A stretch of DNA of 64,000 nt from JADKHC01 sp047600805 (GTDB lineage: Bacteria > Verrucomicrobiota > Verrucomicrobiia > Opitutales > Opitutaceae): assembly GCA_047600805.1 (NCBI GenBank), contig JASGKG010000001.1:620001-684000 (forward strand), written 5' to 3'. The notes beneath the pieces were generated by a model. That model made no database searches and was not told where the DNA came from. It worked only from the letters and a program-made list of their open reading frames with translations. This document shows, one piece after another, positions 44,553 to 53,135 of the stretch (positions within the stretch are counted from its first letter, which is position 1; every line of letters begins with the position of its first letter). A program made the translations under genes and the position numbers.

Positions 44553-44570
44553 CAAGAGGCTCGCCTCTTG
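44553..44570. other. short perfect hairpin upstream of the GH2 operon
   Basis: CAAGAGGC-TC-GCCTCTTG is a perfect inverted repeat ending 29 bp before the GH2 start (minus strand). It could be an operator or a structure in the leader. It has no T-run and so is unlikely to be an intrinsic terminator. Confidence 0.4.
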
Positions 44571-44762
44571 ACGGCTGGTTCTTGGGATGCGTTTCGAGGT
44601 ACTTATCCACCGTGCACCAATCTTCGGTACGGGCGAAAGTAAATCGGCGCCGTACAGTTCGTATCGAGCGGTAGGGGTGGTTGGCCGGACTTAACTATAA
44701 CAGATTGCTAAATTTCGCTGGCGGTCTGGCTGATATTTGCTTTCCACTGTTCGACTCCGTCC

Positions 44763-45977
44763 ATGGCTCTCATCGTCCAAAAATATGGTGGCACCTCAGT
44801 AGGTGACGTCGAACGCATCAAGAAAGTCGCCGAGCGCATCAAGTCGTACCGCGACGACGGCCACCAAATGGTGGTTGTCGTATCGGCTCGTTCCGGTGTG
44901 ACCAACGAGCTCATTGCCCGCGCCGAAGCGATCACGCCGCTCCCGAGCGAACGCGAGATGGATCAGCTCCTCGCGGTCGGCGAACAAGAAACCATCGCCC
45001 TGACAGCGATTGCGCTGCAGGCCATTGGTGTTCCGGCGATTAGCTACACCGGCGCTCAAGCCGGCATCTTGACCGACAAGGCCCACACGAAAGCACGCAT
45101 TCACTCGATCGATGCAACGCGACTGAAGAATGACCTGAAAGCGGGCAACGTCATCATCCTCGCCGGCTTTCAAGGCATCACGCCCGAAGGCCAGACGACC
45201 ACCCTCGGTCGCGGCGGCTCCGACCTTTCTGCCATCGCCATCGCGAGTGCGATCAAAGCCGACAAATGCGAAATTTACACCGACGTAGACGGCGTTTACA
45301 CCGCTGATCCGCGCATCGTGAAGACCGCGCGCAAGATCGAAGAAATTTCGTACGACGAAATGCTTGAGCTCGCCTCCGCCGGCTCGAAGGTCATGCAGAA
45401 CCGCTCCGTCGAATTCGCGAAAAAATACGACGTCGTTTTCGAAGTCCGCTCCTCCTTTAATTACAACCCAGGAACCATCGTGAAAGAAGAAGTCGCCTCC
45501 ATGGAAAAAGTCGTCGTGCGCGGCGTCGCCGTAGACAAAAACCAGTCCAAGGTCGTCCTTAGCAACGTCGCTGACAAACCCGGCTCTGCCGCCAAGGTCT
45601 TCAAGGCTCTCGGCGACGCCAACATCGTCGTCGACATGATCGTGCAGAACGTCGGACACAACGGTGTGGCCAATCTCACCTTCACGGTTCCGACGAACGA
45701 AGTGACCAAGGCTACGCGCGCTCTCGACCCGGTTCTCAAAGAACTCGGCGGCTCTGTTTCCGCGCAGGACCAGGTCGCTAAGCTCTCCGTGGTCGGCGTA
45801 GGCATGAAGACGCACAGCGGTGTCGCCGCCACGCTCTTCCAAGCGCTTGCCAACACCGGGGTGAATATTGACCTTATCAGCACGTCCGAAATCAAGATCA
45901 CCGTCGCGATAGCCCAATCCAAGGCCGACGAAGCCGCCCGCGCGGTCCACACGGCCTTCGGTCTCGATAAAGCATAA
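44763..45977 (+). CDS. lysC: aspartate kinase
   Basis: This enzyme phosphorylates aspartate, the first step toward lysine, threonine, methionine and diaminopimelate. Seen: VQKYGGTSVGD at residues 5-15, GRGGSDLSAIAIA, YTDVDGVYTADPRIV, and two C-terminal ACT domains (VVLSNVADKPGSAAKVFKAL and LSVVGVGMKTHSGVAATLF) that bind the allosteric inhibitor. At 404 aa it is the monofunctional form. thrC lies downstream in the same direction, so they were probably adjacent before the cassette at 45983-46460 came between them. Confidence 0.96.
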   Translation: MALIVQKYGGTSVGDVERIKKVAERIKSYRDDGHQMVVVVSARSGVTNELIARAEAITPLPSEREMDQLLAVGEQETIALTAIALQAIGVPAISYTGAQAGILTDKAHTKARIHSIDATRLKNDLKAGNVIILAGFQGITPEGQTTTLGRGGSDLSAIAIASAIKADKCEIYTDVDGVYTADPRIVKTARKIEEISYDEMLELASAGSKVMQNRSVEFAKKYDVVFEVRSSFNYNPGTIVKEEVASMEKVVVRGVAVDKNQSKVVLSNVADKPGSAAKVFKALGDANIVVDMIVQNVGHNGVANLTFTVPTNEVTKATRALDPVLKELGGSVSAQDQVAKLSVVGVGMKTHSGVAATLFQALANTGVNIDLISTSEIKITVAIAQSKADEAARAVHTAFGLDKA

Positions 45978-45982
45978 GCAAA

Positions 45983-46014
45983 CGGAAGTCGGTGGTCGGA
46001 CGTCGGATGTCGGC
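45983..46014. repeat. left GTCGGA-type arm upstream of the four-helix-bundle gene
   Basis: The arm begins CGGAAGTCGGTGGTCGGACG and continues TCGGATGTCGG. It starts 5 bp after the lysC stop. The arm at 46428 is its inverted partner, and the arms inside uvrA at 26347 belong to the same family. Confidence 0.75.
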
Positions 46015-46031
46015 CACTGATCACGCCCATC

Positions 46032-46447
46032 ATGGCCGGGTTGATAAAGCATTTCTCTGACCTCGAGGTTTATCGTGATGCTTTTCGCTTGGGCGTACGT
46101 GCGTTTGAGATCTCGAAGACATTTCCTGCCGAGGAAAAATTTTCGCTGACCGACCAACTCAGGCGTGCTGCAAGTTCGGTGGGTGCTAATATTGCTGAAT
46201 CCTGGGGCAAAGGTCGTTACGTTGCCCATTTCTCAGCAAGCTTTCAGACGCGGATACGGAACTCCACGAGACGGAACACTGGCTGGCCTGTGCGGTTAAG
46301 CACGAGTATATCGACCGAAAAATATTCGACGGCTTTCGTTCCGAGATTGCTTCCATCGGTCGCCGACTTGGAGCAATGATGGCGAATCCCGAACCGTTTA
46401 TTCTTAAAAGTGTTTCTGGTCGCGCCAAGCCGACTTCCGACCTCTGA
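46032..46447 (+). pseudogene. four-helix-bundle (23S rRNA intervening-sequence-like) protein, frameshifted
   Basis: The first frame (ATG 46032) reads HFSDLEVYRDAFRLGVRAFE, then LRRAASSVGANIAESWGKGRY, the hallmark of the TIGR02436 four-helix-bundle family, to HF at 46232. There one base is missing. The next frame continues KLSDADTELHETEHWLACAV, then EYIDRKIFDGFRSEIASIG, to a TGA at 46445-46447. Rejoined length is about 137 aa, near family size. The family is known from genes inside 23S rRNA intervening sequences and as stand-alone genes; its function is unclear. The last codons (KPTSDL) come from the right repeat arm. Confidence 0.85.
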
Positions 46448-46460
46448 CCTCCGATCTCCC
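46428..46460. repeat. right GTCGGA-type arm downstream of the four-helix-bundle gene
   Basis: It reads AGCCGACTTCCGACCTCTG then ACCTCCGATCTCCC; the reverse complement begins GGGAGATCGGAGGTCAGAGG. It contains the stop codon of the four-helix-bundle gene and ends 7 bp before the thrC start codon. Confidence 0.75.
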
Positions 46461-46467
46461 ACGCATC

Positions 46468-47823
46468 ATGAAATTCATCTCCACTCGCGGCCAAGCTCCT
46501 GCTCTCGGTTTCTCCGACGCCGTTGCTACCGGACTTGCACCCGATGGCGGTTTGTTTCTGCCGGAGCGTTTGCCCGACATTTCCAGCAAGCTCTCAGCGT
46601 GGGCCAAGCTGAGCTACCCCGAGCTGTGCTTTGAGTTTCTTAAAATCTTCGCGACCGATATTCCCGCGGAAAAACTTCGCGCGATCGTCAACAAATCCTA
46701 CACGCGCTTCGATCACCCGGACATTGCACCGCTCAAGCAACTCGACAAACACACTTGGGTGCTTGAGCTCTTCCACGGCCCGACACTCGCGTTCAAGGAC
46801 TTTGCGCTCCAACTCCTCGGCAATCTTTACGAGCATCAGTGCGCGCTTCGCAGCGAATCGCTGACCGTACTAGGCGCGACCTCGGGCGACACTGGCGCGG
46901 CGGCCATTCACGGACTGCTCGACCGCGCGCGCGCGAAAATCTTCATTCTTTATCCCGACGGCCGCGTCTCGCCGCTTCAGGAACGCCAGATGGCCTGCAC
47001 TGGCGCGGACAACGTCTTCGCCATCGCTGTCGATGGCACCTTTGATGACGCTCAGGCGATTCTCAAAACCATTTTCGAGGACCAGGATTTTCGCGCGCGT
47101 CATCGCCTGAGCGCGGTGAACTCGATCAACCTCGCCCGTGTGCTCGCTCAATGCGTGTACTATCTTTACGCTTGGCTGCGCCTCCCGCTCGAAGCGCGCG
47201 AGAAGCTCGAGTTCGTTGTACCTACGGGTAATTTCGGCAACGTCCTCGCCGGCTGGCTCGTGCAAAAAATGGGCGTGCCGATCGGCGGCTTCCGCGTCGC
47301 GACCAACCAGAACGACATTCTCTATCGACTCTTCACGACCGGCGATTATTCGGTCTCCGAGGTTCATCCCAGCCACGCGCCGTCGATGGATATCCAAGTC
47401 GCGTCGAACTTCGAACGCTTCATTTATTTCGCCGAAAACCGCGATCCGGCGCGCGTGCGTGCGATCATGGCCGAGTTCAAGAAAACCGGCCGTTACACGT
47501 TCTCGAATTTCAACCGCGACACCTTCACCGCGTCGCGTACGACCGACGCCGAAATCGCCGACATTATCCGGCAGGTGAATTCGAAATACGGATACGTCGT
47601 CGATCCTCACACCGCGTGCGGTTTCAAGGATCTCGCCCACGACCGCACGAGCGTTGTGCTCTCGACTGCGCATCCTGCGAAATTCCCGGATGTGATCAAG
47701 CTGGCCACTGGCAAGGAATCGACACACCCGGCTCTTGAAGCGTTGAAATCGAAACGCCTCGACAAACATCGCCTGCCCGCGACGGTCGATGCCGTTCGCA
47801 ACTTTATTGAAGCTCAGGGCTGA
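46468..47823 (+). CDS. thrC: threonine synthase
   Basis: This PLP enzyme converts O-phosphohomoserine to threonine. Seen: N-terminal FISTRGQAPALGFSDAV, the cofactor Lys110 in FHGPTLAFKDFALQ, SGDTGAAAIHGL, and the phosphate-binding region VVPTGNFGNVLAGW. At 451 aa it is the longer, yeast/E. coli-like class. Its start codon follows a repeat arm directly, and no ribosome-binding sequence is visible there, so the insertion may have changed its translation signals. It is probably co-transcribed with lysC. Confidence 0.95.
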   Translation: MKFISTRGQAPALGFSDAVATGLAPDGGLFLPERLPDISSKLSAWAKLSYPELCFEFLKIFATDIPAEKLRAIVNKSYTRFDHPDIAPLKQLDKHTWVLELFHGPTLAFKDFALQLLGNLYEHQCALRSESLTVLGATSGDTGAAAIHGLLDRARAKIFILYPDGRVSPLQERQMACTGADNVFAIAVDGTFDDAQAILKTIFEDQDFRARHRLSAVNSINLARVLAQCVYYLYAWLRLPLEAREKLEFVVPTGNFGNVLAGWLVQKMGVPIGGFRVATNQNDILYRLFTTGDYSVSEVHPSHAPSMDIQVASNFERFIYFAENRDPARVRAIMAEFKKTGRYTFSNFNRDTFTASRTTDAEIADIIRQVNSKYGYVVDPHTACGFKDLAHDRTSVVLSTAHPAKFPDVIKLATGKESTHPALEALKSKRLDKHRLPATVDAVRNFIEAQG

Positions 47824-47842
47824 GCCTACTCCGACGAGAGCC

Positions 47843-48529
47843 ATGGCCAGTGACAACGCCTCCGCGCATCCGGCGAATCGCTACGACGCCGAGATCCGGC
47901 GGATTATTCCGTTCTACGACGCGTTGCAATCCGAGGCGCTCGATATTGTTCGGGCAACGGTGGGTTCGCCTGAAACGTGGTTGGATACTGGTTGCGGAAC
48001 AGGAATCTTTGTTGAGCGTGCACTCGCAGCTTTTCCCAGAACGCGCTTCGTCGCTGTCGATCCTTCGGCAGCGATGCTGGCAGAGGCAAAGACTCGTCTA
48101 GGCGATAACGAAAGGTTGAGCTTTCTTGTGCCTGTCGGGAGTGAAAAGCTTTTGTCGATCACCCCGCGACTGCGTGTTCAGGTGATTACGGCCATGCTGT
48201 GTCATCACTATTTTGAACCGGCGGGGCGCGTCGCCGCGGTGCAGAGTTGTTATGAGATTTTGGAGCCAGGCGGTGTGCTGGTTGTAGTGGAGAATATCGA
48301 CTGCGATAGCCTGGCTGGGCGGACGACCGGCCTCGATCGTTGGCGTGATTACCAGAAGAGCCAAGGGCGCTCCGAACCAGAAGTTCAGGCGCATATTGCG
48401 AGGTTCGGCATAGAATTAAAACCGATCAAAATAGAAGACCACCTAGAGGTTTTGAAGTCGGCGGGTTTTTCATGCGTGGAGATTTTCTGGCGCGCGCAGA
48501 TGCAGGCTGGGTTTTATGCGGTGAAGTGA
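47843..48529 (+). CDS. class I SAM-dependent methyltransferase
   Basis: The product is 228 aa from ATG 47843. The SAM site is WLDTGCGTGIFVERALAAF, with the acidic residue at the end of strand 2 in FVAVDPSAAMLAEAK and motif post-I AMLCHHYFEP. The helix FYDALQSEALDIV before motif I resembles small-molecule and cofactor methyltransferases (UbiE/BioC-like architecture). The substrate is unknown. It starts 19 bp after thrC and may be on that transcript. Confidence 0.88.
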   Translation: MASDNASAHPANRYDAEIRRIIPFYDALQSEALDIVRATVGSPETWLDTGCGTGIFVERALAAFPRTRFVAVDPSAAMLAEAKTRLGDNERLSFLVPVGSEKLLSITPRLRVQVITAMLCHHYFEPAGRVAAVQSCYEILEPGGVLVVVENIDCDSLAGRTTGLDRWRDYQKSQGRSEPEVQAHIARFGIELKPIKIEDHLEVLKSAGFSCVEIFWRAQMQAGFYAVK

Positions 48530-48565
48530 GCGCAGGTGGTTCATGCTCGGGACTTCTCGCATGGA

Positions 48566-48591
48566 CCGCTATCTAGGTTGCCCGATAGCGG
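48566..48591. terminator. hairpin after the methyltransferase gene
   Basis: A perfect 8-bp stem CCGCTATC / GATAGCGG encloses a 10-base loop, 36 bp after the methyltransferase stop. There is no T-run, so it may be a weak or factor-dependent terminator or mRNA end structure. Confidence 0.4.
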
Positions 48592-48657
48592 CCTGAAGGG
48601 ATCGGTGTAAACTCCCTTTTGAAAAGGCCGCTGGTAAACAGAGAGTCTAAATTGTTT

Positions 48658-48825
48658 ATGCCAAAAGGTGACAAAAGTAGTTATTCGGGAAAACAGAAGC
48701 GCCAAGTCAGCCACATCGAAAAAAGCTACGAAAAGCGCGGTGTCTCGAAAAAGACGGCGAAGGCTCGAGCGTGGGCCACTGTCAACAAAACGGGCGGCGG
48801 AGGTAAGAAAAGCCGGAGCAAGTAG
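48658..48825 (+). CDS. small basic KGG-type protein (plasmid-stabilisation-like family), 55 aa
   Basis: The 55-aa product starts MPKGDKSSYSGKQKRQVSH and continues IEKSYEKRGVSKKTAKARAW to a Gly/Lys/Ser-rich end. This pattern defines a widespread family of tiny basic proteins found in many Proteobacteria and others, often labelled plasmid stabilisation without experimental proof. The high charge suggests nucleic-acid binding or a stress role. It lies 7 bp before the next small gene, which suggests an operon. Confidence 0.75.
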   Translation: MPKGDKSSYSGKQKRQVSHIEKSYEKRGVSKKTAKARAWATVNKTGGGGKKSRSK

Positions 48826-48832
48826 TTTAGCG

Positions 48833-49126
48833 ATGGCCCAAACTCATATGCTCCAACTTAATCCCACCATACCCGTGATCACGGCGGATGGTGAAGGCGA
48901 AGCCATTGGTTGGATTGATTACAGCAAGGATGACGATTTGATGTGGATCGTTTTTCTCAACAAGAACGGGGAATGTTGGATTTATCCGAATTCGAAGATT
49001 CGCGCCTGCCCGAATATCACTATGGATCGGATGCCGGGTCTTTCGGGGACGATGGTCGAGAACAATATTAACCATCGCTCAAACCGTTCCCATATGAGAC
49101 GCACCGCAACCAAGATAACGCGCTAA
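48833..49126 (+). CDS. conserved small protein, 97 aa, function unknown
   Basis: The start is ATG 48833, 7 bp after the previous gene. The product contains LQLNPTIPVITADGEGEAIG, IDYSKDDDLMWIVFLNKNGE and CWIYPNSKIRACPNITMDR, an order I know from small proteins in phages, plasmids and chromosomes (a barrel-like fold that may bind nucleic acid). No signal peptide or membrane helix. The pairing with a KGG protein could mark an accessory cassette, but no integrase or att site is seen. Confidence 0.7.
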   Translation: MAQTHMLQLNPTIPVITADGEGEAIGWIDYSKDDDLMWIVFLNKNGECWIYPNSKIRACPNITMDRMPGLSGTMVENNINHRSNRSHMRRTATKITR

Positions 49127-49436
49127 ATTCGAGAAGGGCCGCAGCAGGTTCAGTGCGGGCGATTTGGAATTATGCCGCTGCGCGCACGCTTTGCGCTGCG
49201 CACATCAAGGGAGCTGCGCGATCGCTGCCTTTGCCGCTGCAAGCCTCGCGTGCGTGCCGAGAAGAACGGGAGCTTTCACGCTTTTAAAAGTCTTGGGATG
49301 CGGTTCAGGCTGATATCTTACTGGACAGCTAGCGATGGCTCGTTGAGGGTTTGAAAAATTCTGGATTTTGCCCGCTATCGACGTGGGCGTAGAGTGTACG
49401 CCACCAGTTCAATTGCAGTCCCGCGAAGCAGTACGT
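49127..49436. other. gap before the molybdenum hydroxylase genes
   Basis: These 310 bp hold no credible gene. A 60-codon open frame at 49172-49354 has Arg/Cys-rich, non-protein-like composition. The last 130 bp probably contain the promoter of the molybdenum hydroxylase operon, but no clear consensus boxes stand out. Confidence 0.5.
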
Positions 49437-49919
49437 ATGGAAAACACGATTTCATTTCGTCTGAACGGTCGGCCGATCCAAATTAAGACGGAGCCTGGCC
49501 GCACATTACTCTGGGTTCTTCGTACAGATCTAGAAGTGACCGGACCTAAATACGGCTGCGGTGTCGAGCAGTGCGGCGCGTGCACCGTTCTTGTCAATCA
49601 TCGAGCCGTGCGGTCGTGTAACGTCGAGGTTGGCTCGGTCGACGGGAAAGAGGTTGTGACGATCGAAGGTTTGGCGAAGGACGGAGAATTGCATCCGTTG
49701 CAAAAAGCGTTCATCGCGCACGACGCACTTCAATGTGGGTTTTGCACGCCCGGCATGATCCTCACCGCTTGCGATCTCTTGCACCGAAATCCCAGCCCGA
49801 CGCGCGAGCAGGTGGTCGCAGGCATGGACCGAAATCTCTGCCGCTGCGGAGCTCACGGACGGATCATCGAAGCGATCTTGGAAGCGGCTCAGGCCATGAA
49901 AGAAAGGGCTAAATCATGA
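49437..49919 (+). CDS. molybdenum hydroxylase 2Fe-2S subunit
   Basis: This is the 160-aa small subunit of an isoquinoline-oxidoreductase or aldehyde-oxidase type enzyme, with two 2Fe-2S clusters. The plant-ferredoxin-like cluster is CGVEQCGACTVLV with a downstream Cys in AVRSCNV; the second, helical cluster uses CGFCTPGM and NLCRCGAHG. It receives electrons from the molybdenum centre of the next subunit and passes them to a cytochrome or similar carrier. ATG 49437 gives the normal length. Its stop overlaps the next gene by 4 bp. No FAD subunit is present, which fits the periplasmic two-subunit (IorAB-type) group. Confidence 0.93.
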   Translation: MENTISFRLNGRPIQIKTEPGRTLLWVLRTDLEVTGPKYGCGVEQCGACTVLVNHRAVRSCNVEVGSVDGKEVVTIEGLAKDGELHPLQKAFIAHDALQCGFCTPGMILTACDLLHRNPSPTREQVVAGMDRNLCRCGAHGRIIEAILEAAQAMKERAKS

Positions 49920-52081
49920 GCTCGATGCAAACGCGTAATTCTATTTTTGACGAACTCGCGAACCTGCCGTCCCGGCGCGATTTTTTGAAACGACTTGGAG
50001 CTGGGGTGTTGGTTTGTGTAATGCTTAGACCTGGCGAGATGTTTGGCGCGGAGACCTCCGAAGCGGCGCGGCCGATGCTTGCCCGGCCGAAGGTTCCGAC
50101 GGATTTCAACGCCTTCCTCGCGATCGGCGAAGATGGTCGAGTCACGTGCCTGACCGGAAAAGTCGAAATGGGGCAGGGGCCGATCACATCGTTGCCGCAA
50201 ATGTTGGCGGAGGAACTCGACGTTTCCGTTGATGCCGTCGACATCGTGATGGGCGACACGGAGCTTTGCCCCTTTGACGCCGGAACGTGGGGTAGTTTGA
50301 CCACCCGCGAATTTGGTCCACACATGCGCGCAGCAGCCGCGGAAGCACGGGCCGTTTTGATCGAGCTCGCTGCGGAGGCGCTCAATGTCCCCGCGTCCCA
50401 ACTCATCACGCGCGACGGCTGTGTGGTGGACTCCACGGACCCAACGCGTGCGATTTCCTATGGAAAATTGACCAAAGGGAGACGTATCGAACGTCACCTT
50501 ACCGCCAAACCCGCGCCGAAAAAACCATCCGAATACAAGATCGTAGGGAAACCGCTCCTCCGCCGCGATTCGCCCGACAAAGTCACCGGTAAAACCCGGT
50601 ACACGGGCGATCTGCGGCTGCCCGGAATGCTTTACGCCTATATCGTTCGGCCGCCCGCGCATGGCGCGCGTATGACAAAAGTCGATACGACGGCGGCGCG
50701 TGCGATCGATGGAGCTCTTGTGGTGGAGCAAGCGGGTTTGGTTGCGGTGCTGCATGCCAAGCCGGATGTCGCTGAAGACGCCCTGGCGAAGATTAAGGCT
50801 GAGTTCGAGCCGTCTGCCTCGACGCTCGACGACCAGAACATCTACGAGCACCTTTGGCAGGCGAAGACGCCTCCGGTTCGCGTCGTGGCTCACGCCGGAG
50901 ATGTGGCCCAGACCAAGTCTGGCCGCGCCTTGAGCGCGACCTATCGCACGGCCTACGTCGCCCACGCACCGATGGAAACGCACACGGCGCTTGCTCGCGT
51001 GGAAGGGAGCAAAGCGACGGTTTGGGCCTGCACGCAAAACCCGTTTGGCGCGCGCGAGGAAATTGCGAACGAGTTGGGCTTCGTCGTTACGGACGTGCGT
51101 GTCATTGCGCCGCCGCTCGGCGGTGGTTTTGGCGGCAAATCCGCGAATCGCCAGGCCGTCGAAGCGGCGATTTTGGCGAAAGCGACTGGCCGGCCGGTGA
51201 TGGTAATGTGGACGCGCGAAGAGGAGTTTTTTAACGACACGTTGCGGCCCGCTGCCGTGGTTAACGTGAACGCTGGTCTCGATGCGAACGGACGCGTCAA
51301 TGCGTGGGACTACGAAGTTCGTTTTGCTGGCGATCGTGGTTCGGATGTTTTGTACGATATTCCGAATTTTCAGGTGAAGAGCGTGGGGAACTTTAATGGG
51401 CCCGCGGGCATTCACCCCTTTGCGGTCGGCGCATGGCGTGCACCGGGCTGCAGCACAAACGCCTTCGCTCGCGAATCGCACGTTTCTCGTTTGGCTGAAT
51501 TGGCTGGCGTTGATCCCATCGAATTTCGTTTGCGTCATCTCACCGAACCGCGTTTGCGCCGGGTTTTGGAAGCAGCCGCCAAGCACTGGGGTTGGACGCC
51601 GGCAGTGGGACGGAGCGGTCGTGGTTGGGGCATAGCTTGTGGTTCGGACGCCGGGACCGTCGTCGCGTCGATTGCCGAAGTAGCCGTGGACAAGGAAGGC
51701 AAAGTGGCGGTTAAGCGCGTGCTTTGCGTGCAAGAGATGGGGCAGGTGATCAATCCCGCTGGCGCTAAACTGCAGATGGAGGGCTGCATCACCATGGGGC
51801 TCGGCTATGCGCTGACCGAGGAGATTCATTTTAAAAACGGTGCGCTGAGTGACACTAATTTCGACAGTTATCAGATTCCGCGGTTTTCGTGGTTGCCCAA
51901 AATCGAGACCATCATCCTCGACGAGCCGGATGCGCCTCCGCGTGGTGGCGGCGAGCCGGCGATCATTTTGATGGGTGCGATACTCGCCAACGCGATCTAC
52001 GACGCCACGGGCGCTCAGCTGTTCGATCTTCCGATGACTCCCGAGCGCGTGAAGAAGGCACTCGCATCTCGATCGATGTAG
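49916..52081 (+). CDS. molybdenum hydroxylase molybdopterin-binding subunit
   Basis: This is the 721-aa catalytic subunit with the molybdopterin cytosine dinucleotide cofactor. A twin-arginine signal (SRRDFLKRLGAGVLVCVML, residues 21-39) points to export of the folded enzyme to the periplasm, the 2Fe-2S partner probably being carried along. Cofactor-site signatures: KVEMGQGPITSLPQMLAEEL, PPLGGGFGGKS, GAWRAPGCSTN, EMGQVINPAGAKLQMEGC, and the active-site Glu region PPRGGGEPA. The substrate is not clear; isoquinoline-like heterocycles, aldehydes or similar are known for the family. The maturation genes follow. Confidence 0.93.
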   Translation: MSSMQTRNSIFDELANLPSRRDFLKRLGAGVLVCVMLRPGEMFGAETSEAARPMLARPKVPTDFNAFLAIGEDGRVTCLTGKVEMGQGPITSLPQMLAEELDVSVDAVDIVMGDTELCPFDAGTWGSLTTREFGPHMRAAAAEARAVLIELAAEALNVPASQLITRDGCVVDSTDPTRAISYGKLTKGRRIERHLTAKPAPKKPSEYKIVGKPLLRRDSPDKVTGKTRYTGDLRLPGMLYAYIVRPPAHGARMTKVDTTAARAIDGALVVEQAGLVAVLHAKPDVAEDALAKIKAEFEPSASTLDDQNIYEHLWQAKTPPVRVVAHAGDVAQTKSGRALSATYRTAYVAHAPMETHTALARVEGSKATVWACTQNPFGAREEIANELGFVVTDVRVIAPPLGGGFGGKSANRQAVEAAILAKATGRPVMVMWTREEEFFNDTLRPAAVVNVNAGLDANGRVNAWDYEVRFAGDRGSDVLYDIPNFQVKSVGNFNGPAGIHPFAVGAWRAPGCSTNAFARESHVSRLAELAGVDPIEFRLRHLTEPRLRRVLEAAAKHWGWTPAVGRSGRGWGIACGSDAGTVVASIAEVAVDKEGKVAVKRVLCVQEMGQVINPAGAKLQMEGCITMGLGYALTEEIHFKNGALSDTNFDSYQIPRFSWLPKIETIILDEPDAPPRGGGEPAIILMGAILANAIYDATGAQLFDLPMTPERVKKALASRSM

Positions 52082-52095
52082 GCTTCATTCGAGGA

Positions 52096-53133
52096 ATGTC
52101 GGCCTCCCGAGAGCAATTGTTGGCTTGGATCGAACGAGGTGAACCATTCGCCATCGCCACGGTCACCGCGGTTGAAGGAAGCGCGCCGCGTGCGCCAGGA
52201 TCGACGTTGCTGGTTTCGGCGTCCGGTGAACGCTTCGTGGGCTCGGTGAGCGCCGGGTGCCTCGACAACGATGTGGTGGCTGCGGCGACAGAAGTGTTGA
52301 AAAGCAAACAGCACCGCGTGCTCCATTTCGGACCCGATGGCGTTCCGCCTTGGCAAGACGGCCTGAGCTGCGGAGGAAATGTCGAAGTTCGCGTCGACCC
52401 ATGGTTCGCGTTCATGCCGGCGTTTGAAATGAAAGAACTCGCGGAGCACGTTCGTTCTTGGCTGAACACGAACACCCACGCAGCGATTTTGTCGCGCGGC
52501 GATGAACATTTTGGCTTTGACCTGGCTGGTAAGTTTGCTGGCCGCCGGAAAGCTTTCACCGATGCGGAAATCCAGCGAGCTCGAGCGCTTTTGGAATCAG
52601 AGGGGAGGAGCACGTTGGAAAAATCCACTGAGCCGTTTTTCATCAGAACGATGGTTCGGCCTCCGCTGCTCGTGCTCGTGGGAGCCGTCGACACCGCCGC
52701 TCACCTGGTCGGGCTTGCGCAGAACTCAGGGTTTAGTTGCGTCGTGATCGACCCAAGAAAACATTATGCGTCCGCTGAACGCTTCCCGGTTGCCCCGCGT
52801 CAGTTGATCAATGCCTGGCCGCATGATCTGTCGGCGTTCGGTCTGAGCCGTCGCGACGCCGCGCTCGTCCTTACACACGATCCGAAGATCGACGATCCTG
52901 CGCTTCTGGCGTTGTTGAAGACACAGGTTGGCTACATTGGAGCGCTCGGGAGTCAGCGTTCTCACGCTGCCCGTGTCGAACGCCTGAAAAGCCACGGGGT
53001 GACTGATTCCGAACTTAAACGAATCGAAGGCCCGGCAGGGCTTCGACTCGGAGCCTCGTCCGCGGCCGGGATTGCGCTCGGCATGTTGGCAGGCGTGGTC
53101 CGAGCGTTGGCGAAGGTGAACGCGCAATCATAA
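52096..53133 (+). CDS. xdhC: XdhC-family molybdenum hydroxylase maturation factor
   Basis: XdhC proteins bind the molybdenum cofactor, help insert the sulfurated form and protect it on the way to the hydroxylase. ATG 52096 (MSASREQLLAWIERGEPFAI) with upstream CGAGGA gives 345 aa. The N-terminal domain has AIATVTAVEGSAPRAPGSTL, FVGSVSAGCLDNDV and LSCGGNVEV; the C-terminal Rossmann domain has LVLVGAVDTAAHLVGLA and VVIDPRKHYASAERFP. In the Rossmann loop the usual GxGHVA is replaced by GAVDTA, an uncommon change. It lies 14 bp after the catalytic subunit. Confidence 0.9.
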   Translation: MSASREQLLAWIERGEPFAIATVTAVEGSAPRAPGSTLLVSASGERFVGSVSAGCLDNDVVAAATEVLKSKQHRVLHFGPDGVPPWQDGLSCGGNVEVRVDPWFAFMPAFEMKELAEHVRSWLNTNTHAAILSRGDEHFGFDLAGKFAGRRKAFTDAEIQRARALLESEGRSTLEKSTEPFFIRTMVRPPLLVLVGAVDTAAHLVGLAQNSGFSCVVIDPRKHYASAERFPVAPRQLINAWPHDLSAFGLSRRDAALVLTHDPKIDDPALLALLKTQVGYIGALGSQRSHAARVERLKSHGVTDSELKRIEGPAGLRLGASSAAGIALGMLAGVVRALAKVNAQS

Positions 53134-53135
53134 CC

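Noticed and set aside
44796..46229. 477-codon minus-strand frame opposite lysC
   Set aside because: It mirrors lysC and runs through the repeat and the four-helix-bundle pseudogene; it shows no motif of its own.
49172..49354. 60-codon open frame upstream of the molybdenum hydroxylase
   Set aside because: Arg/Cys-rich composition, no ribosome-binding site and no motif.
49889..51829. 646-codon minus-strand frame opposite the molybdopterin subunit
   Set aside because: Non-protein-like composition and full overlap with a gene with clear cofactor motifs.
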